A stretch of DNA of 37,408 nucleotides. It comes from CAZNER01 sp964572065. Its GTDB lineage: Bacteria > Patescibacteriota > Dojkabacteria > JAHIVN01. A program made the translations under genes and the position numbers. The stretch spans positions 1 to 37,408 of the forward strand of contig CAZNER010000010.1 of assembly GCA_964572065.1 (NCBI GenBank). The letters run 5' to 3'. Positions 8,611 to 16,081 of the stretch are shown piece after piece (within the stretch, counting starts at the first letter, position 1; each line of letters starts with the position of its first letter). The notes beneath the pieces were generated by a model, which worked only from the letters and a program-made list of their open reading frames with translations, made no database searches and was not told the DNA's origin.

Positions 8611-9290
8611 TATTTACTATCCTTGGATTTATTTTTTTCATAACGAGATTGTAGTTCTTTTAAAGCATCTAACGCCTGTTGTTCTTGATCTGCTTCCTCT
8701 TCTTCTGAAATATCGTTAAATTTTATTCTTGGTTTAAGTTTCTTACCTTGAAGTGCTGCCTGTACTTCTAGCTCTTCATAAGATTTATCTCCTATTACGG
8801 TAAGTAACATATGTAATTGACGTAAAGTCAATTGATAAAATTGATCTAATGTATATCCATATCTTTTTGCAACTGTATCGAAATAACCTACATAGCAAGG
8901 GGTTCCTTCATTCTCTGTACCTTTTATTTCTTGAAGCTCTTTATATCTTTTTTTATTTTTAATAAGAGGCATCGATAGCCTGATAGATAAATTTAATGCC
9001 TCGTACATTTTTGCTGATTTATCTACTATAGAATCTTTTCCAGATAATACTTCCTTTTTAAACTCTATTATGGAGTTTTTAAATTCTGATTTGTTTATTA
9101 CTAATATCCATATAATATTAAGAAGCTCTAAAGCATCCTTCTTTATATAATTAAAAATTTCATCTAAAGATCCGTATCTTTCTTGAAGTAATACTTCCTT
9201 TTGGAGAGTTAAAAGAGATATAGAAATATCTTTATCATTAATCTTGATAACCGGATTTGAGGGGCTTAGCTCTGAAACTGTAAAACTCAT
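8610..9290 (-). CDS. Tail assembly chaperone
   Basis: A 226-residue helical protein directly upstream of the tape measure gene, the conserved place for the G/GT-type tail assembly chaperone that coats the tape measure during tail building. The segment YGYTLDQFYQLTLRQLHMLL resembles the helical part found in T-type extensions, and the C-terminus is highly charged (EEEEADQEQQ). Many siphoviruses make two forms by a programmed frameshift; here a single frame covers the full length and I saw no slippery site. It is separated from the tail tube gene by the plus-strand cassette at 9410-10235, so its promoter arrangement is unusual. Confidence 0.65.
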   Translation of the reverse strand: MSFTVSELSPSNPVIKINDKDISISLLTLQKEVLLQERYGSLDEIFNYIKKDALELLNIIWILVINKSEFKNSIIEFKKEVLSGKDSIVDKSAKMYEALNLSIRLSMPLIKNKKRYKELQEIKGTENEGTPCYVGYFDTVAKRYGYTLDQFYQLTLRQLHMLLTVIGDKSYEELEVQAALQGKKLKPRIKFNDISEEEEADQEQQALDALKELQSRYEKNKSKDSK

Positions 9291-9309
9291 CTACACTCCT
9301 ATAATCAAA

Positions 9310-9328
9310 TTGTATAATTTTTATACAA
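9310..9328. promoter_or_regulatory. Inverted repeat in the divergent control region, possible operator
   Basis: TTGTATAA and TTATACAA are perfect 8-bp arms around TTT. The site lies between the start of the tail chaperone gene (minus) and the strong plus-strand promoter of the adjacent cassette. Short inverted repeats of this kind suit a dimeric regulator such as the ribbon-helix-helix protein encoded at 9598. The AT-rich arms could also serve as a minus-strand -10 region. Confidence 0.4.
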
Positions 9329-9360
9329 ATAAAGCATGTCCTTTTTTGTCTGACATTTTG

Positions 9361-9389
9361 TTGACACAAAGCGTCTTACGTGATATGAT
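9361..9389 (+). promoter_or_regulatory. Strong sigma70-type promoter of the inserted three-gene cassette
   Basis: TTGACA (9361-9366), a 17-base spacer and TATGAT (9384-9389) preceded by TG in an extended -10 arrangement (TGATATGAT). The first ORF starts at 9410 after a CAGGGAG ribosome site. The match is close to consensus, which suggests expression by host polymerase independent of the opposite-strand late operon. Confidence 0.8.
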
Positions 9390-9409
9390 GGTTTCATCAG
9401 GGAGAAATT

Positions 9410-9589
9410 ATGAAATATAAATTAGAATTAAAAAAAGTAAATCAAGAAATAGAAAAACTAGAAAAAGAATGGGATTTAGCAGATAAAAATAATGATTACC
9501 GAAAATGCGAGAAGATAACTGAAATATTAGAAAAAAAGAATAAGCTTAAAGAAGGATTGGAATTTATAATTAAATTTGGTGCGCCATAG
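9410..9589 (+). CDS. Small coiled-coil protein, first gene of the inserted cassette
   Basis: An ATG-initiated frame of 59 residues, beginning MKYKLELKKVNQEIEKLEKEW. It is lysine- and glutamate-rich with heptad-like leucine/isoleucine spacing, so it probably forms a coiled coil. CAGGGAG lies seven bases before the start and the consensus promoter about 20 bases before. It ends eight bases before the ribbon-helix-helix gene. No known family was recognised; a partner or regulator of the following two proteins is a guess from operon structure. Confidence 0.65.
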   Translation: MKYKLELKKVNQEIEKLEKEWDLADKNNDYRKCEKITEILEKKNKLKEGLEFIIKFGAP

Positions 9590-9597
9590 GAGGGGAT

Positions 9598-9804
9598 ATG
9601 AGTATAAGGTTGAAAAAAAGTAAGAAAAACAAAACAAGTAAAATAAGCTTTAGATGTTTAGAGGAAGAAGAAAATAAACTGCAGCAGAAAGCAAATATAT
9701 ATACTGATGGTAATTTATCGGAGTATCTACTTTTTGCTGGTTTAAATTTTGTACCTAGTAAAGAAGACTTTGAAGAAACCAATAAAAAAGGGAGAAAGAA
9801 ATGA
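9598..9804 (+). CDS. Ribbon-helix-helix DNA-binding protein (MobC/Arc-like)
   Basis: A 68-residue basic protein. Residues 14-50 (KISFRCLEEEENKLQQKAN, then GNLSEYLLFAGL) have the pattern of MobC/NikA-like ribbon-helix-helix proteins: a short beta strand with alternating residues, a charged first helix and an LSEYL second helix. Such dimers bind short inverted repeats, and one is present at 9310-9328 upstream, so autoregulation is plausible. AGGAGGGG precedes the ATG. Its end overlaps the lipoprotein start by four bases. In this setting it is more likely a repressor of the cassette than a mobilisation protein. Confidence 0.65.
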   Translation: MSIRLKKSKKNKTSKISFRCLEEEENKLQQKANIYTDGNLSEYLLFAGLNFVPSKEDFEETNKKGRKK

Positions 9805-10235
9805 AAGTATTAGTTTTATTGTTCTTAATTGTATCTTGTGCTAGTTCAATAATACCAAAAGAACAAAGAAAATTAAGTATTATTGAAGAGACTAATAATG
9901 ATTATGAGGATGCTATGATTTATATTGCTAAATCTTTTGGGGATAGTTCTAAAGCAGTTAAGTATCATAATGAGCAGAAAAGAACTATTATCATAAAAGG
10001 AAATACCGAATGCAATATATTCAGGCAGTGGGGTGATCCTAATAAATATCTTTTACAATTTACTGCTACAATTAGATTTAAAGTTGGAAAAGTTCACTTG
10101 CTATTTGAAAATCTATATATCTCTAGTAGATTAGGCCAACCGGTTTCATGGGGATATAATCAATTATCTGATGATTCAAAAGTTAAAAAATCTCAGGAAT
10201 GTCTTCAATCATTTATTAATGGAATTTATCAATAA
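9801..10235 (+). CDS. DUF4468-like lipoprotein, candidate superinfection-exclusion or surface-modification moron
   Basis: A 144-residue protein with a signal peptide and lipobox LIVSC, lipidated at Cys13 with Ala next, which favours outer-membrane sorting in Gram-negative bacteria. The mature part (KAVKYHNEQKRTIIIKGN, then FTATIRFKVGKVHLLFENL) resembles DUF4468, a small TBP-like alpha/beta fold found in secreted proteins. It is the last gene of a plus-strand cassette with its own promoter inside the minus-strand tail operon. Phage-encoded lipoproteins such as T5 Llp block receptors against superinfection. That role fits the location and secretion signal but is not proven by sequence. Confidence 0.65.
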   Translation: MKVLVLLFLIVSCASSIIPKEQRKLSIIEETNNDYEDAMIYIAKSFGDSSKAVKYHNEQKRTIIIKGNTECNIFRQWGDPNKYLLQFTATIRFKVGKVHLLFENLYISSRLGQPVSWGYNQLSDDSKVKKSQECLQSFINGIYQ

Positions 10236-10258
10236 AAAGGAGGGGGTTAACCCCCTCC
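10233..10258 (-). terminator. Rho-independent terminator after the tail tube gene
   Basis: A perfect 20-base palindrome at 10239-10258 (GGAGGGGGTTAACCCCCTCC) is followed on the minus strand by TTTTTATT. It lies 27 bases after the tail tube stop. On the plus strand no T tract follows, so it is mainly a minus-strand terminator. Tail genes beyond it need read-through, antitermination or another promoter. Confidence 0.8.
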
Positions 10259-10285
10259 CATATAGTTACTTGAAATCATCCGTGA

Positions 10286-11188
10286 TTAACAAGATCCTAC
10301 ACCTGCTTTAGCTCTAATTGTAGCAACTTTATCTTCGCATCCATCTTGAACAAGCTTCATAGCAAGCTCAGGGATAGCAAAAGTTTGCTCTTCAAATGGG
10401 ATAGGCATACCAGAACCAACAACTCTATAAAGTTCCATCTCAAAAGTATCGCCATTAGCTCGTTTCTGGCCAAGACACAGTTGACGATGTTCTGGGAAAA
10501 TTGTTGAACCTGATCCGATATCAATTGTAGAAAGACCGTTGTGTGCTGATCTAACGCTAAATCTAGCGGTATCGTCTGCAGTCATTCCAATTGTACCAGA
10601 ACCACCTGTAAGTTCTACACCAAGCCCAACAATTTCAACGGCTGCGCCTGTGGTAATAGTTAAAGGCGAGTCAGTAATTTTAAGATCTTCATTAAGATAC
10701 TCAAGCACATTTGTTGCGCCAAGTTTCTTGAATTCGATATCAGTTAAAGCATATACGTCTACAGTCGTTGCCGTAACTGCTTTAACGATATAGATACCGT
10801 CTTTAAGATCCTCATCACTTCCAGATTTTACCGCCACAGAAGCAATCCCTGTTGCGGCGTCTAGAACAGATTCATTAAGAACATTAGCAAAATCCCCTAC
10901 TGTACCAGTAGCAGAAGCAGCAGTAGTAGTAACACTTGCTCCTAGGAAAAGTTCAAACATAAAATCAGGCATAGATTTAACTGTAGCAGTCCATTCACTA
11001 GAAATGGTTTTCGATTCAACTGCCCATGCGAACTTGTTGGAACCTCCGAATAGCTCCTCGAATTCACTAGAAAGTGTCATCGTACCTCCACCTAGAACTT
11101 TCAAAATACCATATGGCAATCCATCACTTATCCTAAAAGGACAAATTGAATGAATACCATAATTAATTCTATTGTAACCAAAACTCAT
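10286..11188 (-). CDS. Major tail tube protein
   Basis: A 300-residue protein rich in Gly, Ser, Thr and Ala, with the look of a beta-sandwich tube protein. It sits between the neck/terminator genes and the tail chaperone/tape measure genes, the conserved slot for the tube subunit. The C-terminal part (MELYRVVGSGMPIPFEEQTF) reads like the conserved closing strands of tube proteins. Residues 120-200 may be an inserted surface domain. A strong terminator follows the gene, as expected for a highly expressed subunit. Two cysteines lie near the C-terminus. Assignment from position and composition. Confidence 0.7.
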   Translation of the reverse strand: MSFGYNRINYGIHSICPFRISDGLPYGILKVLGGGTMTLSSEFEELFGGSNKFAWAVESKTISSEWTATVKSMPDFMFELFLGASVTTTAASATGTVGDFANVLNESVLDAATGIASVAVKSGSDEDLKDGIYIVKAVTATTVDVYALTDIEFKKLGATNVLEYLNEDLKITDSPLTITTGAAVEIVGLGVELTGGSGTIGMTADDTARFSVRSAHNGLSTIDIGSGSTIFPEHRQLCLGQKRANGDTFEMELYRVVGSGMPIPFEEQTFAIPELAMKLVQDGCEDKVATIRAKAGVGSC

Positions 11189-11195
11189 TTTTACC

Positions 11196-11381
11196 TCACT
11201 GTTTAATTACTTTTTCGGTTTTAAGATTTGGCAAAAACATTTTGTGCACTTCTATAGCTTCTCCCTTCTTCAGTTCGTAATAAAACTCATTCATTTTAAT
11301 TACAAAATCCTTTAAAGGCATAACTTTTTTAAGGTCACTTTTTGTTTTTACTTCCTCTTTTTCTTTTTTCACATCTTCCAT
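11196..11381 (-). CDS. Small basic protein next to the tail tube gene, function unknown
   Basis: A 61-residue protein with a Lys/Glu-rich N-terminus and a more structured C-terminal part (MNEFYYELKKGEAIEVHKMF). There is no signal peptide or TM segment. It is encoded seven bases upstream of the tail tube gene and just after the tail-terminator-like gene. Its layout, a charged N-terminus followed by a short beta-like motif, is similar to the 84-residue protein encoded just after the major capsid gene (16740-16994), so both could be small joining proteins. No family recognised. Confidence 0.55.
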   Translation of the reverse strand: MEDVKKEKEEVKTKSDLKKVMPLKDFVIKMNEFYYELKKGEAIEVHKMFLPNLKTEKVIKQ

Positions 11382-11396
11382 AAATACTCCCTTACT

Positions 11397-11885
11397 CTAA
11401 TTAGCAGTCACTGAGGCCGTGACTTCTAGGCCAATTGTGAGTATTACTTTTTTATTACTATATGGAAAAGCATCAGGTCTGAGGCTAGACACCAGAGGTT
11501 TAGCATAATTCCGAAATACATCGGGATTTTTCATGATAACCTGCTTTAATGCTCTTCTATATCGTAAAAGTTTATATAATGTATTTGATCTTTGCGATTC
11601 TCCTTTATCAATAGTAGCTATTTGAAATGTGATAACAACATCTTCAATAAAATTATCTACATTAGCTTCTCTTGGCGGAGTATCAACTAGACCATACTGA
11701 ATCCAAAATCCTTTATAATTAAGTATCCTTGAATCTAATGTTTCAAAAATATATTTATCAGTTGGTATATGATCTAAAGTTAAAGAATCATTTTTTTCTG
11801 CATTAATACAATCAATTTCATCATTTAATTTTTCTTTAAATAATGTTTCTATATCTTTAATCATTAATTCTTCATCATAAAACAT
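11397..11885 (-). CDS. Tail terminator or tail completion-like protein
   Basis: A 162-residue protein with an acidic helical N-terminal half and a beta-rich C-terminal half (VVITFQIATIDKGE, then KVILTIGLEVTASV). It is encoded between the virion morphogenesis protein and the tail tube gene, which is where siphovirus tail terminators are found. The alternation of helix and strands is compatible with that fold. The start shares a base with the preceding stop. No motif fixes the family, so the assignment is mainly positional. Confidence 0.5.
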   Translation of the reverse strand: MFYDEELMIKDIETLFKEKLNDEIDCINAEKNDSLTLDHIPTDKYIFETLDSRILNYKGFWIQYGLVDTPPREANVDNFIEDVVITFQIATIDKGESQRSNTLYKLLRYRRALKQVIMKNPDVFRNYAKPLVSSLRPDAFPYSNKKVILTIGLEVTASVTAN

Positions 11886-12469
11886 TATTTAACCTTTCCT
11901 GTTACAATTTGTTTAATATGTTCTTGTATAATAGCTTTCCATCTTTCACGTCTTCCGTAAAGCCTGGAATCTTTAGATTTATCTCCCGGCCCTCCTGTAA
12001 TAAATATAAATTTACGTTGAGGTAAAGTTTTTCTAGGAGCATCACTTTGGTGAAATTTGCCGTAAGGAACGGATGTACCTATTTGAAGAGATTTTCTTCC
12101 TAAAAAGAATATCGAATATCTATGATTTTTAGATAAGGTAGAATCTTTTAAATCTCCGGTTTCTCCGAATAAAATTGGTGCCCATGGATGCCCTGTTTTC
12201 TTTTCTTTTAATGCTTCTGCCCTTTCTCTTTTTGTTTGATTACCGAATCCACTCATAGCATTGTAATTAAAGCCTCCTAGTGGATTATAAAGCCCTTCAC
12301 TTTTAAGATTAAATAATTGTTTCTGTGATCGATAAAAATCAGAAGCAATTAACCTAAAAGGTGTGCGAAAATCATCAGTAAATCTTCCTAATGCATTAAT
12401 AGATCTTTCAAAATCTTGATTATTTCTAATAGTCCATTTAAAAGGTTTATTATTGCTTTTTCTTACCAA
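11885..12469 (-). CDS. Phage virion morphogenesis protein (Mu gpG/HK97 gp10-like tail completion)
   Basis: A 194-residue basic protein. Residues 100-165 carry the family pattern: LFGETGDLKDSTLSK, then GTSVPYGKFHQSDAPRKTLP and QRKFIFI. This is the TG.L...VPYG..HQ...LP.R.F signature of the Mu gpG-like virion morphogenesis family. Members act in head-tail joining or tail completion. It overlaps the DUF1320-like gene upstream and abuts the tail-terminator-like gene downstream, the same order as in Mu-like phages. The N-terminal 95 residues are basic and less conserved looking. Confidence 0.75.
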   Translation of the reverse strand: MVRKSNNKPFKWTIRNNQDFERSINALGRFTDDFRTPFRLIASDFYRSQKQLFNLKSEGLYNPLGGFNYNAMSGFGNQTKRERAEALKEKKTGHPWAPILFGETGDLKDSTLSKNHRYSIFFLGRKSLQIGTSVPYGKFHQSDAPRKTLPQRKFIFITGGPGDKSKDSRLYGRRERWKAIIQEHIKQIVTGKVK

Positions 12470-12924
12470 TTATCTGCTCCTTTCTCAAATATTCTGCCAG
12501 TTGTCGCTTTAACAGACATCTTATTCTTTTGTGTAGGAGTACCTATATAAACTGCATCGGGTAATTTCATAGTAGGTTCGCATTGACGACAAGTCTTTTT
12601 ATCTTTTTCAGGAACTAGCGCTTTCATAAGCATTTCTGCTTTTTTACACCATGTAGGTTTTTTATCTGCTTCAGCATAATCATTTAAAATATCATCTACA
12701 ATACAAGCAACTTTAAACATTTGAAGTTGCTTTAAAACTTTAAATGACTCGGGATTTTGTAATTCAGTTATAGGCATCTCATAAAGTGTGCCTATTTTAG
12801 AATCAATCATTGCGGTAGTATTAGCAATAAATAGATCTAAATCAGTATCATCTACTGCAGCTTCTGTGTTATCTGCAAAATCTCTAAACATTGCTTTTAC
12901 ATCGTCTTTAGTTGCATAGCTCAT
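12463..12924 (-). CDS. Head-tail connector protein, Mu gp36-like (DUF1320)
   Basis: A 153-residue helical protein starting MSYATKDDVKAMF, the usual opening of DUF1320/gp36-type connectors, followed by DDTDLDLFIANTTAMIDSKI and LQMFKVACIVDDILNDYA. These proteins form the adaptor ring below the portal. The gene lies directly before the gpG-like gene, as in Mu. The C-terminal third contains CRQC and a basic stretch. The ATG sits 16 bases inside the end of the preceding membrane-protein gene. Confidence 0.75.
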   Translation of the reverse strand: MSYATKDDVKAMFRDFADNTEAAVDDTDLDLFIANTTAMIDSKIGTLYEMPITELQNPESFKVLKQLQMFKVACIVDDILNDYAEADKKPTWCKKAEMLMKALVPEKDKKTCRQCEPTMKLPDAVYIGTPTQKNKMSVKATTGRIFEKGADNW

Positions 12925-13159
12925 GTTGACATTCCCTTTTTTCTAATTTGTTTAATCTATGAAAAATCTCTCTTACATTTTTTTCTAATTCCTCTATTCT
13001 TCTTTCTTTACTCTCACTTCTTACACTTATTTCTGCTAACTTTACTTTAACAGCATTTAAGTCTAAAAAGATTCCTCTTAAAAAGAAAGCATTAACTGAT
13101 AATCCTAAGGTACACAATGAACCCACAATACTGATAATAACAATATATTCAATTTTCAT
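12908..13159 (-). CDS. Small protein with N-terminal membrane anchor and coiled coil
   Basis: An 83-residue protein: one N-terminal hydrophobic helix (residues 4-26, YIVIISIVGSLCTLGLSV) and then a charged coiled coil (SVRSESKERRIEELEKNV) ending in CQHELC. This N-in membrane anchor plus coiled coil is the topology of inner-membrane spanins and of DUF2730-like Mu proteins. It overlaps the hydrolase gene upstream and the connector gene downstream, so it is embedded in the head-tail region rather than the lysis block. AAGGA precedes the ATG. It could pair with the hydrolase at the membrane, but this is inference. Confidence 0.6.
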   Translation of the reverse strand: MKIEYIVIISIVGSLCTLGLSVNAFFLRGIFLDLNAVKVKLAEISVRSESKERRIEELEKNVREIFHRLNKLEKRECQHELCN

Positions 13160-13748
13160 CTTCTATCCTTGAATCGATTATAACCTCAAAGAATTCTTCA
13201 TCGAGGAATGTATTTTCATCATATATTTTTTTAGCTTTTGCTATATTATTACATTTTAAATTTATATAAGGAAAAACACATTTAAAACATTCAGCTACTA
13301 GTTCAAAACAGTACAGATTTTTATTTCCTATTTTAAACATATAGTCGTACTCTATATCTTTAAAACCTAAAGCAGCATCTTGAATAGCATATTTAAATTT
13401 ATCATAATCTCTTATAAATGTTGGTTTACATCCTATAACTAAATCTTTGGTAGTTAAAAAGGTAACTAAATCAGTTAATACCGCTCCTTTTCCAGTTGCT
13501 TCTGCTACATATCGAATATCAGTATGATCAATTTTTCCTATGTAAATACCTGCATGTTTTATTTCAGTAGGATTAATTAAATTGGAAAGTTCTCCATTTG
13601 TTTTAGTTAAAAACACTGTACCTATTTCGATACTTTCTCTCCATTTATAATAATGTATTCCTGTTATTTTTTTATGAGTAAAAGGGAAATGCAGCTTTCC
13701 CCAAAACTTTATAAAAGGTGTTAATATTCTAAATAATAAATCAATCAT
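13149..13748 (-). CDS. Permuted papain-like hydrolase (YiiX/YebB-like, C92 type)
   Basis: A 199-residue protein. The block GTVFLTKTNGELSNLINPTE ending in KHAGIYIG (His65), the downstream VAEATGKGAV (Glu83) and YDYMFKIGNKNLYCFELV (Cys147) match the circularly permuted NlpC/P60-like YiiX family, where His precedes Cys. Known members hydrolyse amide bonds in peptidoglycan or lipids. The first 20 residues are hydrophobic and amphipathic and may tether it to a membrane. It is encoded beside a TM coiled-coil protein among connector genes, so it may be a virion-carried wall hydrolase or a second lysis enzyme. Substrate unknown. Confidence 0.7.
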   Translation of the reverse strand: MIDLLFRILTPFIKFWGKLHFPFTHKKITGIHYYKWRESIEIGTVFLTKTNGELSNLINPTEIKHAGIYIGKIDHTDIRYVAEATGKGAVLTDLVTFLTTKDLVIGCKPTFIRDYDKFKYAIQDAALGFKDIEYDYMFKIGNKNLYCFELVAECFKCVFPYINLKCNNIAKAKKIYDENTFLDEEFFEVIIDSRIEDEN

Positions 13749-13756
13749 AATTACGC

Positions 13757-14389
13757 CTATGAAGTAACTACCTCATGAAAAATTAAATTAAATCCTACAG
13801 TTTTATCTGAGGCAGTATCATTCTTATAGGTAACAATAATTTGCATGTGTTCAAAAACATCAGCATCGTAATCCGATTTATCTGAATAAAGTAATTCTGA
13901 TACTACAACATCAAAACCGAATTGGTTTAATAAAATATCCGCCGGCATCCCATAAGCTGCAGCTATATTAGCATCTACAGGAGATTTAACAAGTAAGTCT
14001 ACACGATCTAAAGCATTAGCATCTATAATTTCAAGCTTATTAATTTTGGCCTTTGTGTAGGGTACTACAAAGACAATATCCTTCTCTTGCCCAGCTGGAA
14101 TAGTCTCTTTTACTCCATGCTTACGACGAAATAATTTAGAGCCATCCTTTAACACTTTTGTAGCAAATGGTTCTCTTGAGTAGAAACTTCCAATCTTTTT
14201 ATTAGCATTAGGTAGATAATTAGCTTCGTAGTTTTCATTTTCATCCTGATCCAATGAATGTTTAAAAATTAATGGGCCGTCAATGGCCACCAATTGATAC
14301 TGATCATTGGTTTTATAACTAAAATGATCTAGCAGTTTGCTATTCACTTCATTTTTCCAATCTAAATAATTTAAATTAATTGTAATCAT
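13757..14389 (-). CDS. Virion structural protein of the post-capsid cluster, function unknown
   Basis: A 210-residue protein beginning MITINLNYLDWKNEVN. The ATG at 14389 has GAGGA six bases upstream and follows the preceding stop; an in-frame start further upstream would lie inside that gene. The sequence is mixed beta, with no TM segment. It belongs to a run of five genes (13757-16697) between the capsid and the connector genes whose products look like surface or decoration proteins. PYTKAKINKLEIIDANALDR resembles a beta-sandwich strand pattern. A head fibre or structural spike is possible; no family recognised. Confidence 0.6.
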   Translation of the reverse strand: MITINLNYLDWKNEVNSKLLDHFSYKTNDQYQLVAIDGPLIFKHSLDQDENENYEANYLPNANKKIGSFYSREPFATKVLKDGSKLFRRKHGVKETIPAGQEKDIVFVVPYTKAKINKLEIIDANALDRVDLLVKSPVDANIAAAYGMPADILLNQFGFDVVVSELLYSDKSDYDADVFEHMQIIVTYKNDTASDKTVGFNLIFHEVVTS

Positions 14390-14390
14390 A

Positions 14391-14801
14391 TCATTCCTCA
14401 ACTTCACCGATAAAAATACTATAAGCCTGTAAATCCCTTCTTTGACTACTAGAGTTTGATTTTGCAAAAATTTTTACACTGCTATAAAATTCCACTGGAT
14501 TACTAAATCCTAATTTACAAATATTGCCACCTTTATGAACTTTTAGTGGGTAGGTAATATTTCTCCCATCTGTCAAATTAAAGTAATCTAAAAATGCATT
14601 AATGTCTTGCTCTAGTATAATAGAGTTATCAAGTTCAACCTTGAGAATGACATCATCATTGTTAAATTTAAATAGCGAAGTTACATAAATTCCCTTACCT
14701 TCAAAATTAAAAATTTCTATATAGTCGTCAGTAACTACAGGTAAGTTTATTTTATTTTTTGAAAAGAAATGTTTTAAGTTAGCACCTATATTAATTTTCA
14801 T
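14391..14801 (-). CDS. Virion protein, paralogue of the neighbouring 169-residue protein
   Basis: A 136-residue beta-rich protein. The C-terminal half shares a pattern with the next upstream gene product: a strand ending VKVELD or VRLEID, a DINxFxD segment, a tYxl strand, and SSVKIFAKS against SSLKIQARS, each followed by a short basic stretch. The two genes are almost adjacent on the same strand (14801/14803), so tandem duplication is likely. Role unknown; surface decoration or receptor contact is a guess from the cluster. Confidence 0.6.
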   Translation of the reverse strand: MKINIGANLKHFFSKNKINLPVVTDDYIEIFNFEGKGIYVTSLFKFNNDDVILKVELDNSIILEQDINAFLDYFNLTDGRNITYPLKVHKGGNICKLGFSNPVEFYSSVKIFAKSNSSSQRRDLQAYSIFIGEVEE

Positions 14802-14802
14802 C

Positions 14803-15312
14803 TTAACCCACCTGGATAATACTTCCTAAATATTTTTTAGACTCACCTGTCTCAGATCTTGCCTGAATTTTTAATGAACTTGAGGATTTCATTGGGAAAT
14901 TAGGTGTAAAATAAAAGACTTTCAACGCATCATTCCAACTTACATAAGTCTGTGGTTGAGATGCCGAATTCCAATCTGACACATCTTTAAATTTCTCAAC
15001 ATTGATATCAAAGATTTCAATACCATCAATCTCTAGCCTTACCCACACCTTTTTATTATTAAATGATAGCAGAAAACCTGATATTGTAATGATGCCAATT
15101 CCACTATATATATCGTAATAGGTTGTATCACTTAATACATAATCTTGATCATATTCTTGCAATATCTCTAATTCTGTACTTATTGATGTTTCAGAGTCAA
15201 CGAGTAATCGCTGACTCCCATCAGGTTTAAGTATAACATCGGCTGCGTATTCTTCATCACGACCGACTATTCTCACACTCTCAGATTGTTTTTGCTCTTC
15301 AATATCAGCCAT
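14803..15312 (-). CDS. Virion protein, paralogue of the neighbouring 136-residue protein
   Basis: A 169-residue protein with an acidic N-terminus (MADIEEQKQSESVRIVGRDE) and a beta-rich C-terminal domain that aligns by eye with the 136-residue protein encoded next to it (FDINVEKFKDVSDW, SSSLKIQARSETGESKKY). The start MAD, the short linker and the position just after the 253-residue repeat protein suggest a common layout: attachment peptide plus exposed beta domain. No TM segment or catalytic motif. Likely part of the virion, function unknown. Confidence 0.6.
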   Translation of the reverse strand: MADIEEQKQSESVRIVGRDEEYAADVILKPDGSQRLLVDSETSISTELEILQEYDQDYVLSDTTYYDIYSGIGIITISGFLLSFNNKKVWVRLEIDGIEIFDINVEKFKDVSDWNSASQPQTYVSWNDALKVFYFTPNFPMKSSSSLKIQARSETGESKKYLGSIIQVG

Positions 15313-15317
15313 CTAAA

Positions 15318-16079
15318 TTATACCTCTAATCCTAACAATGTACTGTAAACATCTTGTGCTTGATTATCACGGTTAGTAATTGTTATTCTAATTACTTCAG
15401 TGGCATTTGCTTTGCAGATTTTCTTTAGTGGTATTTCAATATTAGGCATCGAAGTTGAGTTAAATCCTACGAACTTAGATACTGCATTTACTAGTACTTC
15501 TACTTTTAACTTACCTGATCCACTAACCCAAACTTGTTCACCTAAGAAAGTTTTCGCTGCGGTAACTGTATAATCATGATTAACAGATGCATCCTTAGCA
15601 ACTGCGGAACTTGTATTATAATCGCAAATTTCATCCCCAGCTTGATCGCTAACCATTTCTACAGGTACAGGATTGGAAGCATCTACATCAACATCTCCAA
15701 TTTGAAGATTAACATTTGCATTTAAATTATCATGTGTTGATTGATCTACGGTAAGCGTACCCCCTGCGTCTGATATTGGTACAGGATTAGCATTATCTAC
15801 ATCAGCGTCACCTACTTGCAAGTTAGCATTAGCATTTAAATTATCGTGTGTACTTTGACTAACTACCGAGTTAATACTTCCATCTGCATTAACATCAAGA
15901 TCGTCTGTACCATCAGTTATTATAATTTTTTCCCCTGAAGGAATACTTGCATTTACGTCAATGCTTCCATCTGCATTAACAGCTAGTTTATTCGCTGGTG
16001 TTGTTGGATCGGATACATTGATATCAAGATCTCCATCACTCTCAGTTCTTACTGGTAAACTTGAATCATAATCTGCCAT
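15318..16079 (-). CDS. Repeat-containing virion protein (minor structural or fibre-like)
   Basis: A 253-residue protein. Two imperfect units of about 40 residues contain STHDNLNANANLQVGDADVD and STHDNLNANVNLQIGDVDVD, each ending in NPVPI or NPVPV. Shorter copies of VNADGSI occur before them. Such Asn/Asp-rich beta repeats are common in phage minor structural proteins. The C-terminal 90 residues (FLGEQVWVSGSGKLKVEV) form a separate beta domain resembling the neighbour at 16257-16697. The DNA under the two units (near 15665-15740 and 15785-15860) is also visibly repeated. A fibre-like shaft with a terminal domain is a reasonable reading. Confidence 0.65.
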   Translation of the reverse strand: MADYDSSLPVRTESDGDLDINVSDPTTPANKLAVNADGSIDVNASIPSGEKIIITDGTDDLDVNADGSINSVVSQSTHDNLNANANLQVGDADVDNANPVPISDAGGTLTVDQSTHDNLNANVNLQIGDVDVDASNPVPVEMVSDQAGDEICDYNTSSAVAKDASVNHDYTVTAAKTFLGEQVWVSGSGKLKVEVLVNAVSKFVGFNSTSMPNIEIPLKKICKANATEVIRITITNRDNQAQDVYSTLLGLEV

Positions 16080-16081
16080 GA

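Noticed and set aside
8610..9290. Programmed frameshift in the tail chaperone
   Set aside because: The frame is open over the full length and no separate second chaperone frame or slippery site was seen.
9570..9782. Minus-strand frame opposite the ribbon-helix-helix gene
   Set aside because: The plus-strand gene has a promoter, ribosome site and family pattern; the minus frame is its shadow.
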